Positions 1 to 8,628 of a DNA stretch of 64,000 nt are shown here, one piece after another. A model generated the notes under the pieces. It was not told the DNA's origin. It saw only the letters and a list, made by a program, of their open reading frames with translations, and ran no database searches. Source of the stretch: Pantoea sp. WMus005 (lineage in GTDB: Bacteria; Pseudomonadota; Gammaproteobacteria; Enterobacterales; Enterobacteriaceae); NCBI RefSeq assembly GCF_013415305.1, contig NZ_JACBXU010000001.1, forward strand, positions 2,046,001 to 2,110,000, in the 5' to 3' direction. Within the stretch, counting starts at the first letter, position 1; every line of letters starts with the position of its first letter. A program made the position numbers and the translations under genes.

Positions 1-1171
1 CATTATCTTCCGCCGGACCTTCTTTCAGCACCAGACCGAATTCATTCCAGAAAGTCTGGTATTTCTCGTTGTCCTCTTTCGCCAGTCTTTCCAGCATCTG
101 CAGAGTACGCTTAGTCAGCGCAGCACGCAGGCTCTGGGTCACACGGCTATCCTGCAGGATCTCGCGGGAGACGTTCAGCGGCAGATCGTTGGAGTCAATC
201 AGGCCACGCACAAAGCGCAGGTAGTTCGGCATAAACTGCTCAGCGTCATCCATGATAAAGACGCGCTGCACGTAGAGTTTCAGGCCATGCTTCAGATCGC
301 GGTTCCACATATCGAATGGCGCACGCGCCGGAATGTAGAGCAGGCTGGTGTACTCCTGCTTACCTTCCACCCGATTGTGGCTCCAGGCGACCGGGTCGCT
401 GTAGTCATGGGCGATATGCTTGTAGAACTCGTTGTACTCGTCGTCGCTGATCTCAGATTTATTGCGGGTCCACAGCGCCTGGGCTTTGTTGATCTTCTCC
501 CAGTGCGTGCCTTCGCCTTCTTCATCTTTGCTCTCGATCTCAACCGGCAGCGCGATGTGATCGGAATATTTGCTGATGATGCTGCGCACGCGCCATGCGT
601 CCAGGAACTCATCCTCGCCTTCGCGCAGATGCAGGGTGATCTCGGTGCCGCGATCGGCTTTCTCAATCTCCGCCAGGGTATATTCGCCCTCGCCCGCTGA
701 TTCCCAGAACACACCCTCATCGGCTGATGCGCCAGCGGCACGGGTACGCACCGTGACTTTATCCGCCACGATAAACGCAGAGTAGAAACCGACACCGAAC
801 TGACCGATCAGCTGGCTGTCTTTAGCCTGATCGGAGCCCAGGGATTCCAGGAAAGATTTGGTGCCTGATTTGGCGATAGTCCCGAGGTTCTCAATGACCT
901 CATCGCGACGCATACCGATACCATTGTCGCTAAGCGTCAGCGTACGGTTGTCCTTATCAACAGAGAGACGAACACGTAGCTCGCCATCACCTTCATACAG
1001 GCTGGAATCTGACAGGGCGCGGAAGCGCAGTTTATCTGCGGCATCCGAGGCGTTGGAGATCAGCTCACGCAGGAAAATTTCTTTGTTTGAATAGAGAGAA
1101 TGGATCATCAGATGCAGAAGTTGTTTTACTTCCGACTGAAAGCCACGGGTCTCTTGTCCTTTCATGGTCAT
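1..1171 (-). CDS. htpG: HtpG, Hsp90-family chaperone (N-terminal 390 residues, cut by window edge)
   Basis: Dimeric cytosolic ATP-dependent chaperone. The reverse-strand reading begins [18 protein letters not shown] and stays open to the window edge. It contains the Hsp90 ATP-binding (GHKL) motifs: [20 protein letters not shown] near residues 80-85, and [11 protein letters not shown] near 120. The middle domain follows ([18 protein letters not shown]). E. coli HtpG has 624 residues, so roughly the last 230 lie outside. The ATG at 1171 has GAGG five bases upstream; the E. coli-like MKGQET start at 1165 is the alternative. A sigma-32-type promoter lies just upstream, after recR. Confidence 0.97.
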   Translation of the reverse strand, partial: MTMKGQETRGFQSEVKQLLHLMIHSLYSNKEIFLRELISNASDAADKLRFRALSDSSLYEGDGELRVRLSVDKDNRTLTLSDNGIGMRRDEVIENLGTIAKSGTKSFLESLGSDQAKDSQLIGQFGVGFYSAFIVADKVTVRTRAAGASADEGVFWESAGEGEYTLAEIEKADRGTEITLHLREGEDEFLDAWRVRSIISKYSDHIALPVEIESKDEEGEGTHWEKINKAQALWTRNKSEISDDEYNEFYKHIAHDYSDPVAWSHNRVEGKQEYTSLLYIPARAPFDMWNRDLKHGLKLYVQRVFIMDDAEQFMPNYLRFVRGLIDSNDLPLNVSREILQDSRVTQSLRAALTKRTLQMLERLAKEDNEKYQTFWNEFGLVLKEGPAEDN

Positions 1172-1211
1172 TGCTACCTCAACAAAACAGGTTGAACAAA
1201 CGTTGAGGTTG

Positions 1212-1239
1212 ATGTGGGGATGACGCGGGGATTTTCAAG
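1212..1239 (-). promoter_or_regulatory. sigma-32 (heat-shock) promoter of htpG
   Basis: On the reverse strand CTTGAAA (1233-1239) and CCCCACAT (1212-1219) are separated by 13 bases, close to the RpoH consensus CTTGAAA-N13/14-CCCCATNT, about 40 bases before the htpG start. Heat induction of htpG is established in enterobacteria; the assignment here is by motif. Confidence 0.8.
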
Positions 1240-1262
1240 CCGGTGTCTTTCACAACACCGGC
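1239..1262 (-). terminator. recR-htpG intergenic hairpin
   Basis: Perfect 8-bp inverted repeat GCCGGTGT/ACACCGGC with an 8-base loop, immediately after the recR stop. On the reverse strand it is followed by TTGAAAAT rather than a clean U-tract, so it may be a weak terminator. Its distal edge touches the -35 of the htpG heat-shock promoter. Confidence 0.5.
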
Positions 1263-1268
1263 AAGTGA

Positions 1269-1874
1269 TTAAAATTTAAACTTCTGGCGACCCGCCAGTG
1301 AGTGAGACAGCGTGGTGCCATCCACCATCTCCAGCTCTCCGCCTACCGGCACGCCGTGTGCGATACGGCTGGCGTCGACGCCATACTGGCCACAGAGCTC
1401 AGCAATGTAGTTCGCGGTTGCCTCACCTTCCACCGTCGGGTTGGTGGCGAGGATCACTTCCTGCAGGTTTTCACTCTCCAGACGCTGCTCCAGACGATCC
1501 AGGCCAATATCAGCCGGACCGATGCCGTCGAGCGGCGAGAGATGTCCCATCAGCACAAAGTAGCGACCGCCAAACTGGCCGGTTTGCTCAATGGCGTGGA
1601 TATCTGCCGGGCTTTCCACCACGCAGATTTGACCATTCTGCTGACGCCGTGGATTGGCGCAGATGGTGCAAATTTCCTGCTCGGTAAATGTCCGGCAATC
1701 AGAACAGTGTCCGATCTCCGACATCGCCCGGGTCAGTGCCTGTGCCAGCCGCATGCCACCGCTGCGATCGCGCTGCAGCAGCTGAAAAGCCATGCGCTGC
1801 GCCGATTTTGGCCCAACGCCAGGCAGACAGCGCAGCGACTCCATCAATGATTCAAGCAGTGGACTGGTTTGCAT
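1269..1874 (-). CDS. recR: Recombination mediator RecR
   Basis: Works with RecF and RecO to load RecA on SSB-coated gapped DNA. The 201-residue length matches the family. Visible parts are the N-terminal helix-hairpin-helix ([19 protein letters not shown]), a four-cysteine zinc finger (CSDCRTF...ICTIC, about residues 57-72), and a Toprim domain ([14 protein letters not shown]...[20 protein letters not shown]). Its ATG overlaps the ybaB stop codon (TGATG), indicating translational coupling in the dnaX-ybaB-recR operon, as in E. coli. Confidence 0.98.
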   Translation of the reverse strand: MQTSPLLESLMESLRCLPGVGPKSAQRMAFQLLQRDRSGGMRLAQALTRAMSEIGHCSDCRTFTEQEICTICANPRRQQNGQICVVESPADIHAIEQTGQFGGRYFVLMGHLSPLDGIGPADIGLDRLEQRLESENLQEVILATNPTVEGEATANYIAELCGQYGVDASRIAHGVPVGGELEMVDGTTLSHSLAGRQKFKF

Positions 1875-2206
1875 CAGAACGGCATCTTAAAGCCTGGTGG
1901 CAGCTGCATGCCTGAGGAGACAGACGCCATCTTCTCTTTCTGGGTTTCATCAATGCGACGTGCCGCATCGTTGAACGCCGCGGCAATTAAATCTTCCAGC
2001 ATATCTTTGTCATCTTCCAGCAGGCTGGGATCGACTTCCACACGACGGCAGTTGTGCGCGCCGTTAATGGTGACTTTCACCAGGCCAGCACCCGATTCAC
2101 CGGTCACTTCAATCGCGGCGATCTCTTCCTGCACCTTGGCCATTTTGTCCTGCATCTGCTGGGCCTGTTTCATCAGGTTACCCAATCCGCCTTTACCACC
2201 AAACAT
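1874..2206 (-). CDS. ybaB: YbaB/EbfC family nucleoid-associated protein
   Basis: Small dimeric DNA-binding protein of the YbaB/EbfC family, 110 residues (E. coli 109). The sequence [21 protein letters not shown] and the glutamine/methionine-rich helix, followed by a central beta-sheet region ([23 protein letters not shown]), are characteristic. It sits between dnaX and recR; the start lies 55 bases after the dnaX stop and the stop overlaps the recR start. Its precise cellular role is not settled; nucleoid association is the established description. Confidence 0.96.
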   Translation of the reverse strand: MFGGKGGLGNLMKQAQQMQDKMAKVQEEIAAIEVTGESGAGLVKVTINGAHNCRRVEVDPSLLEDDKDMLEDLIAAAFNDAARRIDETQKEKMASVSSGMQLPPGFKMPF

Positions 2207-2261
2207 AGTTTTCTCTCTCAGCTAAGGCTACAACGCTATCATTACGATAGCAGCAGCGTGT

Positions 2262-4346
2262 TCAAACAGGTCGGATACTCTCCTCATCCAGATCGGCATC
2301 AAAAAATCGCTGCAGCGTCTGGATGTGGGTATCACAGGTGATCGACTGACGCGCCTGCGCCAGTTTCTCTTCGTAAATGGCCTGACGCCACTCCAGTGGC
2401 GTCAACACCGATGAATTATCGTCTTCAACGACAGAGAGTTCAACTTTCTGCCCGGCACGATCACTCAGCGCATCACTTAACACCTGCTGCGCCGAGGGTG
2501 AATTAAGGTGACGCTGGCTACTGCGTAAATGCAGACAGACCCCATTTTCGGTGGTCTCTTTCCAGGCATTCAACGCCAGCTGCTGCACCAGTTTCGGCAG
2601 CGGCAGTGTTGCAATCTCTGCGGCCCACGGATCGCGCTGCTGTGCTTCTTCCGCCAGACGCGCCGCCAGCTCAGGGGTTTTCTCATGCTCCAGTGCGGAA
2701 CGCAAGGCCTTAGGCGTCGCGACCGGCTCCGCCACTACGACCGTCTGATTGACCGCTTTCCAGCGGTACGCTTCCTCTTTTACCGGGGCGGCAGGCTCGC
2801 GATCGCGGATACGCTGCTGACTGCGCTCGGTGACCGAGGCCAGACGCTCCAGCGCGGAGTTGGCCGGCCGCGCACCTGGCGCTGCCGGCTCACTCTTTTT
2901 TGGCTTGTTCGCTCCCTGACGCAACAGCTGAGTGCGCGCCTGCAGGAGCTGACTGGTGGAACTTGAGAGTGGCGCATCATGTGCTGCATCCGGCGGCGGC
3001 GCAGGCTGCTGAGCGGCATCGGGCGCGGCCATCTGCGGCTGAGCGGCAACCGGCTGTTGCGGCGCAGGCGTCGGCTGCTGAGCCACGGACGACGTTGTCT
3101 GAGACGGCATCGCGGCTGCAGGTGACGATGTGGCTGGCTGTGCTGCCATGTTTCGTGCACCCGGCGAAGGCGCTGAGGCTGCCGGTGAGGTCTGCGCCGG
3201 AATGACAGGTGCCATCTGCTGAGTTAACACAGGACGTGCAATGGGTTCAGCCACATCAGCTTTAGGATGAAACGCCAGTGCGCGCAGCAATGTCATCTCT
3301 ACACCCATGCGGCGATCGGGCGCAATAGGCAGATCCTTGCGGCCCATCAACAGCGTCTGGTAATAGAGTTGCAGATCGGCAGGCGGTACCACGCGTGCCA
3401 GTTCCCGCAGCCGCAGGGCGTTGCTCTCATCGTCGTCGTTGAGCGAAGCTGGCAGCAGCTGCACCATTGCGATCTGGTGCAGCAGGCGCAGCATCTCGAC
3501 CAGCAGCGCCTCCCATTCCACCCCGCGAGAGGCGGCCTGGCTCAGCAGGTTCATCACCTGCTGACCGTCGCCGTCCACCAGCGCTTCCAGTAGCCCAAGC
3601 GGCTGTTCATCATCCAGTGTGCCGAGCATGATGCTGACCGTACTGCTGGTCACAGCCCCCTGCCCCATAGCAATGGCCTGATCGGTCAGGCTCAGCGCAT
3701 CGCGCATACTGCCATCGGCGGCCCGTGCCAGAAGCTGCAGCGCCCGGGTTTCACTCTCAATCTGTTCCTGCTTCAGAACATGCTCAAGCTGCTGACGGAT
3801 TTGGTCAACATCCAGCGCTTTGAGGTGGAACTGCAGGCAACGCGAAAGAATGGTCACGGGTAGTTTCTGCGGATCGGTGGTCGCCAGCAGGAATTTAACG
3901 TGTGAAGGGGGTTCTTCCAGCGTCTTCAACAGCGCATTGAAGCTGTGACGTGACAGCATGTGCACTTCATCGATCAGATAGACCTTGAAGCGGCCACGCG
4001 CCGGCGCGTACTGCACGTTGTCGAGCAGATCGCGGGTATCTTCAACTTTGGTACGCGATGCGGCGTCAATTTCAATCAAATCGACAAAGCGGCCCTGCTC
4101 GATCTCACGGCAATTATCACACTGACCACAGGGCGTGGCGGTGATACCGGTTTCACAGTTAAGGCCTTTGGCCAGCAGACGCGCAATGGTGGTTTTCCCT
4201 ACGCCGCGGGTGCCGGAGAAGAGATAAGCATGATGGATGCGTCCCAGAGACAATCCATTCGCCAGCGCCGTCAGAACATGTTCCTGACCGACAACATCAG
4301 CAAAAGCCTGGGGACGCCATTTTCGCGCAAGTACCTGATAGCTCAT
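2262..4346 (-). CDS. dnaX: DNA polymerase III tau/gamma subunit DnaX
   Basis: Clamp-loader ATPase and organiser of the replisome; tau is the full 694-residue product. The start is MSYQVLARKWRPQAFADVVG at 4346, as in E. coli; an in-frame upstream ATG at 4394 has no similarity. Walker A (GTRGVGKTTIARLL, about residues 45-58), a zinc module with four cysteines (CETGITATPCGQCDNC), Walker B with DEVH and the SRC motif are all present. Residues about 370-520 form a low-complexity Ala/Pro/Gln linker. The C-terminal polymerase- and helicase-binding domain follows. A programmed -1 frameshift at codons 483-484 would give a 485-residue gamma product. Confidence 0.98.
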   Translation of the reverse strand: MSYQVLARKWRPQAFADVVGQEHVLTALANGLSLGRIHHAYLFSGTRGVGKTTIARLLAKGLNCETGITATPCGQCDNCREIEQGRFVDLIEIDAASRTKVEDTRDLLDNVQYAPARGRFKVYLIDEVHMLSRHSFNALLKTLEEPPSHVKFLLATTDPQKLPVTILSRCLQFHLKALDVDQIRQQLEHVLKQEQIESETRALQLLARAADGSMRDALSLTDQAIAMGQGAVTSSTVSIMLGTLDDEQPLGLLEALVDGDGQQVMNLLSQAASRGVEWEALLVEMLRLLHQIAMVQLLPASLNDDDESNALRLRELARVVPPADLQLYYQTLLMGRKDLPIAPDRRMGVEMTLLRALAFHPKADVAEPIARPVLTQQMAPVIPAQTSPAASAPSPGARNMAAQPATSSPAAAMPSQTTSSVAQQPTPAPQQPVAAQPQMAAPDAAQQPAPPPDAAHDAPLSSSTSQLLQARTQLLRQGANKPKKSEPAAPGARPANSALERLASVTERSQQRIRDREPAAPVKEEAYRWKAVNQTVVVAEPVATPKALRSALEHEKTPELAARLAEEAQQRDPWAAEIATLPLPKLVQQLALNAWKETTENGVCLHLRSSQRHLNSPSAQQVLSDALSDRAGQKVELSVVEDDNSSVLTPLEWRQAIYEEKLAQARQSITCDTHIQTLQRFFDADLDEESIRPV
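2863..2917 (-). promoter_or_regulatory. dnaX programmed -1 ribosomal frameshift signal
   Basis: All three parts of the E. coli dnaX signal are visible on the reverse strand. An internal Shine-Dalgarno-like AGGGAG (2912-2917) lies exactly 10 bases before the slippery heptamer A AAA AAG (2895-2901), which is in the correct frame. After slippage the ribosome reads GAG then TGA, ending gamma at residue 485. Downstream, GCCGGC (2884-2889) pairs with GCCGGC (2863-2868), with an inner GCGC/GCGC stem, forming the stimulatory hairpin. The mechanism is established in E. coli; use here is inferred from conservation. Confidence 0.93.
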
Positions 4347-4453
4347 GTGGGTTCGACGAAGTTGGATGGAAAGATGAGCGCAGACGCTCTGCAACCCCTG
4401 TATAAGATTGCAGTAGTCTATCAGCTACGCTTTTGGCTGGCACTCGTTATCTT

Positions 4454-4492
4454 GACGCCGAAGGCGTGACGGCCTCGCCGGTTGGCAAGGCC
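4454..4492. other. Two adjacent hairpins downstream of apt
   Basis: Between the apt stop (4504) and dnaX lie two inverted repeats: ACGCC/GGCGT with a 3-base loop (about 4454-4466) and a 9-bp stem GGCCTCGCC/GGCAAGGCC with one G-U pair (4471-4492). No U-tract follows on the reverse strand, so this may be an mRNA-stabilising or attenuating structure between apt and dnaX rather than a strong terminator. Confidence 0.45.
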
Positions 4493-4503
4493 GAAAGCGT
4501 GGC

Positions 4504-5055
4504 TTAGTGGCCGGGGAATTTGACCAGGCTGTAGCTCTCAATGCCCAGGGCACTGAGACGCGATTCACCGGTCAGATCGAACAGGTTAATAATGAAGGCT
4601 GCGTCTTTCACTTCACCGCCTGCACGACGAATCAGTTTAACCGTCGCTTCAATGGTTCCGCCGGTCGCCAGCAGGTCATCAACCACCAGCACCAGGTCGC
4701 CTGGCTGGATGGCATCTTTGTGCAATTCCAGTTTATCGGTGCCATATTCCAGCTCATAGGATTCGCTGTAGACCTCACGCGGCAGTTTGCCGGGCTTACG
4801 CACCGGAACAAAACCGACGCCAAGACCTAATGCCACCGGTGCACCAAACAGGAAACCACGCGCTTCCGTACCCACCACTTTAGTGATGCCTTTATTACGG
4901 TAACGCTCAACCAGCAGCGCTATAGACGCGGCATAGGCTTTGGGATCTTCCAGCAGGCTGGTGACATCGCGGAACAGGATGCCTGGCTTAGGATAATCGG
5001 GAATACTTTTAATGCTGTTTTTAATGAATTCAAGCTGCTGCGCAGTGTCGGTCAT
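4504..5055 (-). CDS. apt: Adenine phosphoribosyltransferase
   Basis: Purine salvage enzyme converting adenine and PRPP to AMP. At 183 residues it equals E. coli Apt. The start [20 protein letters not shown] at 5055 aligns with the E. coli N-terminus; an upstream in-frame ATG at 5097 is not supported. The PRPP-binding loop [14 protein letters not shown] (about residues 123-136) and the [14 protein letters not shown] segment are intact. It is followed by dnaX in the same direction after a 157-base gap with hairpins. Confidence 0.98.
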   Translation of the reverse strand: MTDTAQQLEFIKNSIKSIPDYPKPGILFRDVTSLLEDPKAYAASIALLVERYRNKGITKVVGTEARGFLFGAPVALGLGVGFVPVRKPGKLPREVYSESYELEYGTDKLELHKDAIQPGDLVLVVDDLLATGGTIEATVKLIRRAGGEVKDAAFIINLFDLTGESRLSALGIESYSLVKFPGH

Positions 5056-5199
5056 AATGATACGCCTGGTAAAAAATTCTGTTTCGCGCAGCTTCAAAAG
5101 CGCTAATACCTGGTAAAAGGCTCAGCGGAAGTCAATTCACAAAGGGAAGCCACGCACGAAGACGCCCAAATCTAAGCAAATGACCGGCTAAATGCAACT

Positions 5200-5589
5200 T
5201 TATCGCGGCGACTTCGGTGCGTCCGCTGCTTCTGCCACCACCGGAATACGCCACATAAACAGCAGTAGCGCAGCCAGCATGATGAGCAACATGATGCGGA
5301 CCCAGAGCTGATGCACCAGGAAAAGTGAAAGCGTAAAAGAGGCGACTATCAGGCAGATAGCGCGTACTTTGGCTCCCGGCGGCATTGCGCGATGCTGTTG
5401 CCAGTGGCGCAGATAACGGCCAAATGGCGATTTCCACAGCAGCCAGTGATGGAAACGCGGCGATGAACGGGCAAAACACCAGGCCGCCAGCAGCATGAAT
5501 GGCGTGGTAGGTAATAAAGGTAATACAATGCCCAGCGTCCCCAGCACAATTGCCAGCCAGCCGAGGGTTAATAACAGAATGCGTTGCAT
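5200..5589 (-). CDS. ybaN: YbaN, DUF454 inner-membrane protein
   Basis: A 129-residue protein of the DUF454/YbaN family. It has an N-terminal hydrophobic hairpin (MQRILLLTLGWLAIVLGTLG, then LLPTTPFMLLAAWCFARSSPRFH, the family signature), a cytoplasmic loop (KSPFGRYLRHWQQHRAMP) and two further hydrophobic segments. Function is unknown. It lies between apt and the divergent priC, as in E. coli. Confidence 0.93.
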   Translation of the reverse strand: MQRILLLTLGWLAIVLGTLGIVLPLLPTTPFMLLAAWCFARSSPRFHHWLLWKSPFGRYLRHWQQHRAMPPGAKVRAICLIVASFTLSLFLVHQLWVRIMLLIMLAALLLFMWRIPVVAEAADAPKSPR

Positions 5590-5646
5590 GAATCCCGTCC
5601 AGCTCTTTCCTCATCCGCTTACGTTAGCACAACCGGGCACCATGCA

Positions 5647-6177
5647 ATGAGTGCGAACGCCGTGCAACAGCGCCTGCAACAGCTCCTTGTCGACCTGCGT
5701 CAGGAGATTGCCCGCCATTCTGATGGGGTTTGTCGCCTGCCACGCTTTGACACGCAGCTGTTTCACACCAAGGGCACGCGACTGGCGGATTACCTGCTGG
5801 AAGTAGAACAAAATTTCGCCCGGCTGTGCGATAACAGTGACGATCTGGCCCGCTCGGCCTGGCTGGCTGAACGTCTGGTCGATCAGATTGCCGCCCTGCA
5901 ACGGGAGGCGAGTACCCAGCAGCTGCGTACCCGACGCGAACAGCCCGTTAAGAACCCACGCGCTTCAAAATATCAGGAGTACCGGGAATTTGAGCGGCGT
6001 TTACTGGCGATGATTGATCAGCGTGAGCAGCGGCTGGCGCTGGCCGGGACGCTGGCGGTCCAGCGTCAGCTTAAGCAGGATTTGGAAACGTTAGAGGGAA
6101 GACTGGCGCGCTGTCGGCAGGCAATTCGTTCTGTCGAATGGGCCTCTTCATTGCGCGGTGGCGAGCACAGCGAATAA
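5647..6177 (+). CDS. priC: Primosomal replication protein PriC
   Basis: Replication-restart protein that loads DnaB at abandoned forks independently of PriA/PriB. The 176-residue length agrees with E. coli (175). Conserved features include RFDTQLFHTK near the N-terminus, SAWLAERLVDQIAALQREAS in the middle, and the basic coiled-coil C-terminal half (EFERRLLAMIDQREQRLA...EGRLARCRQAI). The ATG at 5647 is chosen by alignment; an upstream in-frame ATG at 5584 would overlap ybaN. The ribosome binding site is weak. It is divergent from ybaN and followed by two small genes. Confidence 0.93.
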   Translation: MSANAVQQRLQQLLVDLRQEIARHSDGVCRLPRFDTQLFHTKGTRLADYLLEVEQNFARLCDNSDDLARSAWLAERLVDQIAALQREASTQQLRTRREQPVKNPRASKYQEYREFERRLLAMIDQREQRLALAGTLAVQRQLKQDLETLEGRLARCRQAIRSVEWASSLRGGEHSE

Positions 6178-6234
6178 AGCGTACCGTGACAAAAGCGCTT
6201 CTATACTGGGTGTAATTCTGCGCGGAGATGAAAA

Positions 6235-6480
6235 ATGGGCTTACTGAGCTGGCTGATATGCGGGCTACTGCTGGGGTTGCTTAAGCGTTTGCTGATGCCG
6301 GGACGACCCGGCGGCCTGATGGCGACCCTGACGCTGTCGATGATCGGCGCACTGATTGGCGGTTATATCGCCACCTATTTTGAACTGGGCACGCTGGCAA
6401 CGCTACATATCGGCGCACTTGGCATGGCGATTCTCGGCGCCTTACTGATGCTGCTGGTCGCAGCCCGATTACGTATTTAG
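6235..6480 (+). CDS. Small GlsB/YeaQ/YmgE-type membrane protein
   Basis: An 81-residue, almost wholly hydrophobic protein beginning [20 protein letters not shown], with glycine-rich segments ([17 protein letters not shown]). It resembles the transglycosylase-associated GlsB/YeaQ family of three-helix membrane proteins linked to envelope stress. The start is preceded by GGAG (GCGGAGATGAAAA). It lies between priC and rsmS, where E. coli has no such gene. Family assignment is moderate and function is unknown. Confidence 0.75.
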   Translation: MGLLSWLICGLLLGLLKRLLMPGRPGGLMATLTLSMIGALIGGYIATYFELGTLATLHIGALGMAILGALLMLLVAARLRI

Positions 6481-6488
6481 GAGAAAAG

Positions 6489-6641
6489 ATGTCACTGGAA
6501 AACGCCCCTGACGACGTGAAGCTGGCTGTTGATCTGATTCAGCTACTGGAAGAGCACCAACTCCCGGTGGAAACCGTGCTCTCCGCGCTGGCTATGGTGC
6601 AGCGCGATTACGAGAACAAGCGCGATCGTCAGCCGGCTTAG
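6489..6641 (+). CDS. rsmS: RsmS (YbaM), small pleiotropic regulatory protein
   Basis: A 50-residue protein starting [20 protein letters not shown], nearly identical to E. coli YbaM/RsmS (53 aa) over its first 20 residues and similar to the end ([14 protein letters not shown]). It starts 8 bases after the upstream small membrane-protein gene with AGGAGAAAAG as ribosome binding site. The last 4 bases overlap the convergent acrR stop. RsmS is described as a small regulator affecting exoenzyme and secondary-metabolism phenotypes in Pectobacterium; its mechanism is unclear. Confidence 0.9.
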   Translation: MSLENAPDDVKLAVDLIQLLEEHQLPVETVLSALAMVQRDYENKRDRQPA

Positions 6642-7276
6642 CGGCGGGCCGTCAGCGTCGGACTGAGGCGCAGCATATCAATAAAAGCATTGGTCAGAAT
6701 GGGCGCGTCAGCAGCTAAATCAAAACTGTCTGGCGCAAACAGCCAGCTTTCCATCATACCGTTGACGTAACCACGCAGGATAAGTGCGGCCTGACGCGTG
6801 CTGAGACTGCCCGGAAGTTGCCCGGCTTCAATACACTGACGCAGGACATCTTCAATTTTGTCGTAGCATTCCAGGAGTAAGCTCTGCTGAATATTCTTCA
6901 GGGCCGACATTTCGCCTACAAATTCGCATTTATGGAAAATGATTTCCATCAACGCGCGGCGTTGGGGATCCTTTGCAGTCGCATCAAAGATATAGACCAG
7001 CATTGCGCGCAACACAGAGAGTGGATCGCCAGGGTATTTTGTCTGATACTCAAGTTCCACATCGTCCAGACCAGCATCGCAACGAAGCCATATTTCATGT
7101 AATACATCGGCTTTATTTTTGAAATGCCAGTAGATAGCCCCACGCGTAACGCTGGCTGCGGTTGCAATCTCTGCCAGAGAAGTGGCTGAGACACCTTGCT
7201 GTGAAAACAGAACAATAGCGGCATCAAGAATTTGATGTCGTGTTTCAAGTGCTTGCGCTTTGGTTTTTCGTGCCAT
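6638..7276 (-). CDS. acrR: TetR-family repressor AcrR
   Basis: Local repressor of acrAB that responds to drugs and other hydrophobic ligands. The 212 residues hold the TetR helix-turn-helix ([32 protein letters not shown], about residues 32-63), essentially as in E. coli AcrR. The ligand-binding domain is intact ([40 protein letters not shown]). It is divergent from acrA and shares the operator at 7306-7329. In E. coli mscK lies between acrR and rsmS; here acrR abuts rsmS directly. Confidence 0.96.
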   Translation of the reverse strand: MARKTKAQALETRHQILDAAIVLFSQQGVSATSLAEIATAASVTRGAIYWHFKNKADVLHEIWLRCDAGLDDVELEYQTKYPGDPLSVLRAMLVYIFDATAKDPQRRALMEIIFHKCEFVGEMSALKNIQQSLLLECYDKIEDVLRQCIEAGQLPGSLSTRQAALILRGYVNGMMESWLFAPDSFDLAADAPILTNAFIDMLRLSPTLTARR

Positions 7277-7305
7277 AGTGGGCTTTTTTTACAAACAGGT
7301 AAGTT

Positions 7306-7329
7306 TACATACATTTGTGAATGTATGTA
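7306..7329. promoter_or_regulatory. AcrR operator
   Basis: A 24-bp imperfect palindrome with half-sites TACATACATT and AATGTATGTA around TGTG, centred in the acrR-acrA divergent region. As far as I recall it is identical to the E. coli AcrR operator. Repression of acrAB and autoregulation of acrR follow from E. coli knowledge. Confidence 0.92.
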
Positions 7330-7418
7330 CCATAGCATGACCTGCGACTTGCCACAGCAATGGGTTTTTCAGTTTGTGATCCATTGACCATTTGATATCG
7401 GACACTAGAGGTTTATTT

Positions 7419-8612
7419 ATGAATAAAATCAGAGGATTATCGCCTCTGGCGGCCGTCCTGATGCTATCAGGCAGCTTTTTGTTAACAGGATGTGACAACA
7501 ATAAATCCGAACAAGCCGCCCAGCAACCGCCAGCAGTGGGGGTTGTCACACTGAAAACTGAACCCCTGAAAATCTCGACTGAATTACCTGGCCGCACCTC
7601 GGCATATCGTGTTGCCGAAGTCCGTCCGCAGGTTTCCGGTATCATTCTGAAACGTAATTTTATTGAAGGCAGTGATGTCAAAGCAGGTCAGTCTCTTTAT
7701 CAGATCGATCCTGCTACTTATCAGGCCGCCTATGACAGCGCCAAAGGTGATTTAACTCAGGCGCAGGCTAATGCACGAATCGCTCAACTGACCGTCAAAC
7801 GTTATAAGCCGTTACTCGGTACTAAATATATCAGTCAGCAGGATTACGACACTGCCGTTGCCACTGCGGCGCAAAACGATGCCGCCGTTCAGGTTGCAAA
7901 AGCCAATGTGGAAACAGCCCGCATTAATCTGGCTTACACCAAAGTTACCTCGCCTATCAGTGGCCGCATTGGCAAATCTTCTGTAACGGAAGGTGCGCTG
8001 GTACAAAACGCTCAAACCACCGCGCTGGCTACCGTGCAGCAACTGGATCCAATGTATGTCGACGTTACCCAGTCGAGCGAAGATTTCATGCGCTTACGTT
8101 CAGAACTGGAGTCGGGTCAGCTGAAGCAGAACGATGGCAAAGCCAATGTGACCCTGCTGATGCAGAACGGCAGCAGCTATCCACAGACAGGTACGCTGGA
8201 GTTCTCTGACGTCACTGTCGATGAGACCACCGGTTCTATCACCCTGCGCGCCATTGTCCCGAACCCGAACCATGCTCTCTTACCGGGCATGTTTGTTCGC
8301 GCGCGTCTGGATGAAGGCACCAATCCAAATGCATTGCTGGTTCCGCAGCAGGCGGTAGCCCGGACCCCAACCGGTCAGGCAACAGTCATGGTGGTAGGTG
8401 CAGACAACAAAGTGGAAGCCCGTCAGGTCACCACCTCTCAGGCGATTGGCGACAAATGGTTAGTCACCGACGGCGTTAAAGCGGGTGAGCGTGTAATCAG
8501 CACGGGTCTGCAGCGAGCCAAGCCGGGCGCACAGGTTACCCCACAAGAAGTCTCAGACGATGCGAAAGCGGCACCCGGTTCAAAGCCGCAGTCTGACAAG
8601 TCATCGTCATAA
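7419..8612 (+). CDS. acrA: Periplasmic adaptor AcrA
   Basis: Membrane fusion lipoprotein bridging AcrB and TolC in the tripartite RND efflux pump. It has 397 residues, the E. coli length. The signal peptide MNKIRGLSPLAAVLML ends at lipobox LLTGC with Cys25 as the lipidation site. Barrel-sandwich, hairpin and beta-barrel motifs are recognisable (TELPGRTSAYRVAEVRPQVS, LAYTKVTSPISGRIGKS, PQQAVARTPTG). The ATG at 7419 follows AGAGGTTTATTT; the in-frame ATG at 7392 is not supported. acrB starts 16 bases after the stop. Confidence 0.98.
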   Translation: MNKIRGLSPLAAVLMLSGSFLLTGCDNNKSEQAAQQPPAVGVVTLKTEPLKISTELPGRTSAYRVAEVRPQVSGIILKRNFIEGSDVKAGQSLYQIDPATYQAAYDSAKGDLTQAQANARIAQLTVKRYKPLLGTKYISQQDYDTAVATAAQNDAAVQVAKANVETARINLAYTKVTSPISGRIGKSSVTEGALVQNAQTTALATVQQLDPMYVDVTQSSEDFMRLRSELESGQLKQNDGKANVTLLMQNGSSYPQTGTLEFSDVTVDETTGSITLRAIVPNPNHALLPGMFVRARLDEGTNPNALLVPQQAVARTPTGQATVMVVGADNKVEARQVTTSQAIGDKWLVTDGVKAGERVISTGLQRAKPGAQVTPQEVSDDAKAAPGSKPQSDKSSS

Positions 8613-8628
8613 CAGGAGCCGTTGATTC

